64,000 nucleotides of DNA from UBA9926 sp018645765. GTDB taxonomy: Bacteria > Pseudomonadota > Gammaproteobacteria > Pseudomonadales > Azotimanducaceae. The position numbers and the translations under genes are program-made. The DNA lies in assembly GCA_949372755.1 (NCBI GenBank), contig CASIBO010000001.1, positions 475,775 through 539,774 on the forward strand. Reading direction: 5' to 3'. Shown here piece by piece: positions 60,129 to 64,000 of this stretch (the stretch's first letter is position 1; each line of letters starts with the position of its first letter). The notes beneath the pieces are model-generated. The model was given only the letters and a program-made list of their open reading frames with translations. It made no database searches and was not told where the DNA came from.

Positions 60129-60533
60129 TTACTTGCTAGGTCTTAGTAACCAAGGAACCAGCCAAAACCAACCTAATACAGGCACTGGTAAAACCCATAA
60201 GACGCTCCACCAACCACTTTTACCAATGTCATGCAGTCTTCTGACGGTCGCTGACAAAGTTGGTATTGCCATTATTGGACGGAACAACAAAACCGCCAGA
60301 CCGACTTGTGGGTCAAAGTAGCCGGCGGGAAAAAGATGCCCCATAGGAAAATCTTTAACATTTACGGTGCTTTCAAGAAAAACCTCATCTAAAACCCAGA
60401 CAATTACATAGGCGACAAAGAAGAAGAGAACAAAGAACCAAAACTCCCGCTTGCCCGACTTACCAGCGAAGTTAAACGTATTCTTAAAACTGGCAATGGT
60501 TGACCGCCCAAACTCACGAATAAAACTGCTCAT
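60129..60533 (-). CDS. DUF805 membrane protein
   Basis: A 134-aa protein with the DUF805 layout: NTFNFAGKSGKREFWFFVLF, membrane helices near residues 33-50, 75-95 and 108-128, and the hallmark ATVRRLHDIGKSGWWSVLW. Function is unknown; homologues are small inner-membrane proteins common on mobile DNA. The stop codon abuts a repeat of the polymerase 3' end, and another repeat lies about 110 bp upstream of the start, so the gene is framed like a cassette. It is the only one of the three small cassette genes on the minus strand. Confidence 0.88.
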   Translation of the reverse strand: MSSFIREFGRSTIASFKNTFNFAGKSGKREFWFFVLFFFVAYVIVWVLDEVFLESTVNVKDFPMGHLFPAGYFDPQVGLAVLLFRPIMAIPTLSATVRRLHDIGKSGWWSVLWVLPVPVLGWFWLVPWLLRPSK

Positions 60534-60644
60534 CTAGCAACCTCCTCTGAAAGCCTACTTAAAATTATAGTTTGGCCATAAATTGCGCCAGTCCATATTC
60601 AAAATACAGTTCTAACCTACCCTAATGATGAGTATTTATGAACA

Positions 60645-60700
60645 ATCTACGGCCTATCCACTTTACTCTAGCCCTTGCAGCACCACCACTCGCCGTGACG
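60645..60700 (-). repeat. Polymerase-gene 3'-end repeat, copy B (shortest)
   Basis: Plus-strand tctacggcctatccacttta and tctagcccttgcagcaccac match the other copies. The minus strand keeps ASGGAARARVK before diverging. It lies between the DUF805 and first zinc-ribbon genes. Confidence 0.65.
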
Positions 60701-60762
60701 CTTTTGTCTCAGAAAGCTCCAATGTGCGATACTCAAGCCACTGTGGAAATTAAGGATTTCGC

Positions 60763-61062
60763 ATGATGAATGGCGAGGCAATAGGGGGTCTAATAATCTC
60801 TTTGCTTGCCTTTGGGGCAGTCATTTGGGTCATACGATATTTCCGTGAACGAAACAGTTGCCCTAGATGTGGTGACCCTTCGCGCCCCCTAGTTCTACTG
60901 AAATATAATAAACAGCTCGCAAGTGATGATAAGCAGAAACCAAAAGAGTCAGAATGGGGTGACCTCGTGAGGTGCAAAGCTTGCCGACATGAATGGAGGC
61001 GGATGCCTTTAGATACCGGCGGCGGTAACGGCGGTTTTGGTGGTGGTGGTAGCGCAGGGTAA
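60763..61062 (+). CDS. Membrane-anchored zinc-ribbon protein with Gly-rich tail (A)
   Basis: A 99-aa protein: a membrane helix (residues 8-24), a zinc-ribbon with C-P-R-C (residues 33-36) and C-K-A-C (about 71-74), and a tail of glycine with N, F and S (GGGNGGFGGGGSAG). The ribosome site AAGGA precedes the first of two ATGs. The layout matches protein B at 61396-61722 although sequence identity outside the cysteines and tail is low. No family recognised. A polymerase-end repeat begins right at its stop codon. Confidence 0.7.
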   Translation: MMNGEAIGGLIISLLAFGAVIWVIRYFRERNSCPRCGDPSRPLVLLKYNKQLASDDKQKPKESEWGDLVRCKACRHEWRRMPLDTGGGNGGFGGGGSAG

Positions 61063-61195
61063 GTTTTGACCGAAGAGCGAAGGCTTCTACGGGCCTCTCA
61101 GAGCCTATTCTACGGCCTGATCTACCTTGACTCTGGCCCTTGCGGCACTGCCACTGGCTGCCACACGGCTCCAAGTCTCCAGCATTGTCTACAAC
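61062..61195 (-). repeat. Polymerase-gene 3'-end repeat, copy C
   Basis: About 130 bp nearly identical to 61722-61855, including the taagttttgaccgaag that starts at the stop of the small gene. The minus strand reads MLETWSRVAASGSAARARVK and ends DQAVE-stop, against MLEAWSRVAASGGAARARVK in the intact protein. This is the best-preserved copy. Confidence 0.85.
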
Positions 61196-61395
61196 CCGCT
61201 GTTGATGCTGATTTGAATTCGGTTAAGCTGAAGGTGTTAAAACCGAGTTAGAGAGACGTTTAAATTCTGTTACCGTAACCCGACCAAAAGGTTTAATTGT
61301 GACGCCTTGACGTGCCGAATCTGTCATGAGGTTCTAGTATGGCTTCTAAGAAGCTTTTAATCAGTTAAGTGATGCAATCGCTGGAGCACGTTTTT

Positions 61396-61722
61396 ATGGA
61401 AATAGTCCTAATTTGTCTTGCGTTAGGTGTGGTTGTAGTAGGGGTCATTGCTTTTTTCGGAAGATGTAAAGTCTGCGGCAGTATGAACCATGCGTTTAGC
61501 CAAGATCATGCGGCTGATCTATCAGAGGGCAAGGCTTACATTGTTTGCAAGCGGTGCGGTGACCGTCAGTACAAGGGTGATGTGTCGGCTGATGGCTCTG
61601 TACTTTGGATGAGCGGTGGGACAGGACAATTCCACGAGGACGGTTCGTACACTGGTGACTCTGGTACGTTCATGGACAGCGATGGCGGTGATGGCGGTGA
61701 TGGCGGTGGCGGAGGAGAGTAA
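61396..61722 (+). CDS. Membrane-anchored zinc-ribbon protein with Gly/Asp-rich tail (B)
   Basis: A 108-aa protein: a membrane helix (residues 2-22, IVLICLALGVVVVGVIAFF), a zinc-ribbon with C-K-V-C and C-K-R-C spaced about 30 residues, and a tail of DGGDG repeats. Topology and order of parts match protein A. The ATG at 61396 has GGAG 10 nt upstream; an in-frame start at 61372 would add 8 residues. It converges on the polymerase-like gene with 47 bp between stops, and that gap is itself part of the repeat. Function unknown; a membrane-bound nucleic-acid or protein-binding module is possible. Confidence 0.68.
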   Translation: MEIVLICLALGVVVVGVIAFFGRCKVCGSMNHAFSQDHAADLSEGKAYIVCKRCGDRQYKGDVSADGSVLWMSGGTGQFHEDGSYTGDSGTFMDSDGGDGGDGGGGGE

Positions 61723-61855
61723 GTTTTGACCGAAGAACGAAGACTTCCACGGGCCTCTCAGAGCCTATCCTACGGCCTGTCTACCTTGACTCTGGCCCTT
61801 GCAGCACCACCACTGGCCGCCACACGGCTCCAAGCCTCCAACATTGTCCCTATTG
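61722..61855 (-). repeat. Polymerase-gene 3'-end repeat, copy D (in the intact gene)
   Basis: This is the reference copy. It covers the last codons of the polymerase-like gene and the short gap to the stop codon of zinc-ribbon protein B. Copies A to C are partial duplicates of it. Confidence 0.8.
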
Positions 61856-63029
61856 CCCATTCCTCATGCTTTTGTTGCACTGCTACTGCGTCATGAACAG
61901 GCAAGACAACAATCCCTTTGTCCACGCCCTGAAGCATGACGTCCCTGAGAATGGCTCCCTCAAGATTCTGTGCGTGGATGCCCCAGTCGTCGTACAGCTT
62001 CAGCATTGGGAAGCGCTTCTTCGTTGCGGCTTCAATTTCACGGAAGTTGCTAGACCCTAATTGATCTAGGTTCCAGCTGCTATGCGCTGCCTCACGACTG
62101 GATGCACCCATGGCTTTGGTGATGAAGCTTTTGACTAAGTCACGACTCCTATGACCAGCTAGGTCCATGATGTCTTCGTAAGGGCTGTCGCCAGCGTCCT
62201 CATCATGCAGGACTGCAAGCGCTAAGCGGAGATGGTTGGCATTGAAGTCCACCTCACAGACTGACTCACCGTCAATTCTGGTATTGATTCTGATGCGGAA
62301 CCTTCGGTCAGGAAGCTGCTGATGGTCCGTGTACAAGCGCCCTGATTGGAAGACAGTATGTTTGTACTTCAGTACCACTGGGCCTTTACATGCCCAAGCA
62401 TGATCCTTCAGAAACTCATTTATTTTAGTCAAATCAGCTTTGTCGGGATGCCCCTTTGGTAGCTGTGCAACAATCTCGCGCCAACCGTCTTCACCTTCGT
62501 TGAGCAGCACGTACGGCGGCTTAATCTCTGAGGAGGACTCAAGGAAGTGCTTAACCATCAAAGCTGCCATCTCAGGCTTGGGGTACAGTCGGGTTCTCGC
62601 AGGGTTGTTGTTGTACTTCTTGCCCTTTAGAACAACAGCCTGATTGTGACGCTCAAGATAATCAACAATGGCTTTTGTTGGAGCCTGAAGCAGACCATAG
62701 GACTTCAAGGTCTTGTCGTGAGCGTAAGCTGCTTTATCAAGAGACAACACCAGCCATTTGTTGACCATTGCGGCCTTGCCCAAGCTCAACAAGATATAGA
62801 CAAAATGCCTTCTCAAGTTGGCAGCAGCAGTAGCGTGTCTGCCGCCTACAAGGTTGTCCGTGTGAGCATCAACAATTGAGTTAAATTCTGCATCATTTTC
62901 TGAGGGCTGGAGTGGCTTCAGGTGAAAATGATGGTCGTAGTCGTCAGGAGGTAAGACAGAATCCTGAAGGGCCTCCTGTAGCTCTTTAAGCTCTACGATC
63001 AACTGTGGGTTATCGTCGGTCATAACCAT
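61770..63029 (-). CDS. Compact family-A DNA-polymerase-like protein
   Basis: A 419-aa protein whose C-terminal half carries the landmarks of Pol I-type polymerases in order: SGRLYTDHQQLP (G230-R231-L232; like TGRLSS-x2-PNLQNIP), motif A CEVDFNANHLRLAL (D261), a motif B-like R296-x3-K300 stretch, AQNLEGAILRDVM (like QGTAADIIKRAM) and motif C VLPVHDAVAV (H379-D380). Both metal aspartates are present. There is no 3'-5' or 5'-3' exonuclease and the fingers are shortened; motif B lacks the usual Tyr-Gly spacing. The N-terminal 200 residues are unassigned. A single-subunit RNA-polymerase-like role cannot be excluded. It lies next to a recombinase, suggesting replication or repair of a mobile element. 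Confidence 0.75.
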   Translation of the reverse strand: MVMTDDNPQLIVELKELQEALQDSVLPPDDYDHHFHLKPLQPSENDAEFNSIVDAHTDNLVGGRHATAAANLRRHFVYILLSLGKAAMVNKWLVLSLDKAAYAHDKTLKSYGLLQAPTKAIVDYLERHNQAVVLKGKKYNNNPARTRLYPKPEMAALMVKHFLESSSEIKPPYVLLNEGEDGWREIVAQLPKGHPDKADLTKINEFLKDHAWACKGPVVLKYKHTVFQSGRLYTDHQQLPDRRFRIRINTRIDGESVCEVDFNANHLRLALAVLHDEDAGDSPYEDIMDLAGHRSRDLVKSFITKAMGASSREAAHSSWNLDQLGSSNFREIEAATKKRFPMLKLYDDWGIHAQNLEGAILRDVMLQGVDKGIVVLPVHDAVAVQQKHEEWAIGTMLEAWSRVAASGGAARARVKVDRP

Positions 63030-63464
63030 AAAAGTATCATAAACAGAAGGATAGGGAGCAGTGGTCTGTATATACCGCCGCCGCTGGCCGCCGAAGAATA
63101 CCTAAGGTATCACTAAAGGCTACCAATGGATACTTACAGTATATTCATTTAACAAATCTTCTTAAGTAGTGAGCAGAAGGGTTAGCCAAAGGCCACTCTA
63201 CTTACTTCTACTGCATCTATCTCAAGCCTTTTCTTCAGACATCTCTTTTGATTATTCCATTATAAAGTATAATTAAATAGGACCTTATAATGATAGTAAA
63301 CGCTTACATACTTAGCCCTAAGAGGGCTTGTTATTAACCAAAACTGGCTAAAAGGGGGCAATTTAGACTCAAAATGAGACAAGATTGTAGCTGTGGGGAG
63401 CTTACGGGGCCTTCACTCTTTAGAAAATCGGAACAGCCACAGTAAGCATGGACCTGCATCTCGT
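63030..63464. other. Gap between recombinase and polymerase-like genes
   Basis: AT-rich. It holds a hairpin at 63314-63328 (agccct/agggct followed by tgttatt) that could end the recombinase transcript. An imperfect dyad at 63101-63138 (aaggtatc, then gatactta) lies near the polymerase start and could be an operator. No gene seen. Confidence 0.45.
63314..63328 (-). terminator. Hairpin downstream of the recombinase gene
   Basis: A perfect 6-bp stem agccct/agggct with loop aag. On the plus strand it is followed by tgttatt; on the minus strand it is followed by an A/T-rich stretch. A weak terminator. Confidence 0.4.
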
Positions 63465-64000
63465 TTATCCAAGCCGAACTACGTCATTTACCTTAGTCAG
63501 ATCTAGCGTAAACCTGCTGAATATTTCTTTCTGGTCGTCGTACAACTGCTTTAAAAGCTCAGGGTCGTCGGTATAACCCTGAGCATCGTACACACGCTCC
63601 ATTACAGTATTATTTCTGTCTCCACGCTCCCAGCCAGCTATGGCGTGTTTATTGTCCTCAGAGATGCGTGCACGCCTGCTCAACCGAAGCCATGTGTGCC
63701 TAAACATGTGCGTTTTGATGTCAGGGTCATCGCCAAGAAGCTTTCTAAGACGCTTGTTCAGTATCTGATTAGGGGACTTAGGGTCGACGCTGTTCATCCA
63801 CTTTATGGTTTGCGGCAGAAACTCTTTAATCACCTCTAGACCCTATGACGATGGGCACAACTCTGGGTCTTGCGTCAGTCTTAGCAATACGACTGTCCCC
63901 TCCTCTAAAAATAATGTGGGGGTACTTCGCATTAAGATATAAATCCTTGTCGGCTCTAAGTCGTCTTATCTCTACTCCGCTTATACCTGCGTGAGCAGCG
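63465..64000 (-). pseudogene. Tyrosine recombinase (integrase), frameshifted and cut by the window edge
   Basis: The distal half keeps the catalytic region: H-x2-R in HMFRHTWLRL, then AGWERGDRN and the likely nucleophile tyrosine in RVYDAQGY. The proximal part reads AGISGVEIRRLRADKDLYLN and AKTDARPRVVPIVIGSR before a TAA; the two parts are in different frames, with the shift near 63834. Where family members have R in the TGxRxSE box, this sequence has S (AGISGVEI). Both defects suggest an inactive gene, though a sequencing error could explain the frameshift. Its N-terminus lies beyond 64000. Confidence 0.8.

Noticed and set aside
60040..61855. CRISPR array as explanation of the repeats
   Set aside because: Repeats are 55-130 bp, unequal, encode a protein C-terminus and are separated by 500-600 bp holding genes; no cas genes are present.
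61770..63029. T7-type RNA polymerase as the identity of the 419-aa protein
   Set aside because: The GRL-x-T...LP segment and AQNLEGAIL-then-VHD order fit Pol I better. T7-type motif B (K-x7-Y-G) is not matched. Kept only as an alternative.

Overview
The window reads as a chromosome segment of a free-living, probably marine, gammaproteobacterium. The evidence is gene order: an isc operon (iscR-S-U-A-hscB-hscA-fdx-iscX) running into ndk-rlmN-pilW-rodZ-ispG-hisS-yfgM-bamB-der, plus queA/tgt-yajC-secD-secF, suhB/trmJ and xseA. Paired DUF3604 proteins, a sulfatase and a Baeyer-Villiger-type monooxygenase are common in oligotrophic marine Gammaproteobacteria. I cannot name the genus.

Layout. 1-6 kb: a cytidylyltransferase fragment, a CDP-alcohol phosphatidyltransferase, a LuxR-like remnant, an amidohydrolase, acetoacetyl-CoA synthetase and a secreted alpha/beta hydrolase. 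6.07-23.06 kb: an accessory array nested at the 3' end of guaA. Five copies of the last guaA codons (reading (I/T)EWE-stop on the minus strand) at 6066, 7159, 8466, 22542 and in guaA itself cut the region into four segments: a methyltransferase cassette, an XRE regulator/membrane protein cassette, a 14-kb metabolic island, and a small ABM-domain cassette starting 1 nt after the guaA stop. Two segment ends carry 9-bp direct repeats spaced 11-12 bp that look like integrase arm sites. No integrase is present in the array. Four copies of a 17-20 bp operator-like box sit in two inverted pairs in both divergent promoter regions of the 14-kb island.

24.8-33.1 kb: SxtJ-like, DUF5989, carbamoyltransferase and SGNH/TPR genes, then a histone-deacetylase-like amidohydrolase, xseA and a LytM peptidase. 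33.2-58.2 kb: conserved housekeeping core, with a 734-bp structured intergenic stretch between queA and an EAL-HDOD gene.

58.5-64.0 kb: tRNA-Leu(CAA) followed by a second, degraded island. It holds a compact 419-aa family-A-polymerase-like protein (Pol I-type motifs, no exonuclease), a frameshifted tyrosine recombinase running off the window, a DUF805 gene and two look-alike membrane-anchored zinc-ribbon proteins with glycine-rich tails. The 3' end of the polymerase-like gene is repeated three more times, each next to one small gene. This mirrors the guaA array: small cargo genes appear to have accumulated at the 3' end of a gene, each leaving a copy of that end. These two arrays are the most novel observations here. 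Their mechanism is inference; the repeats themselves are seen directly.
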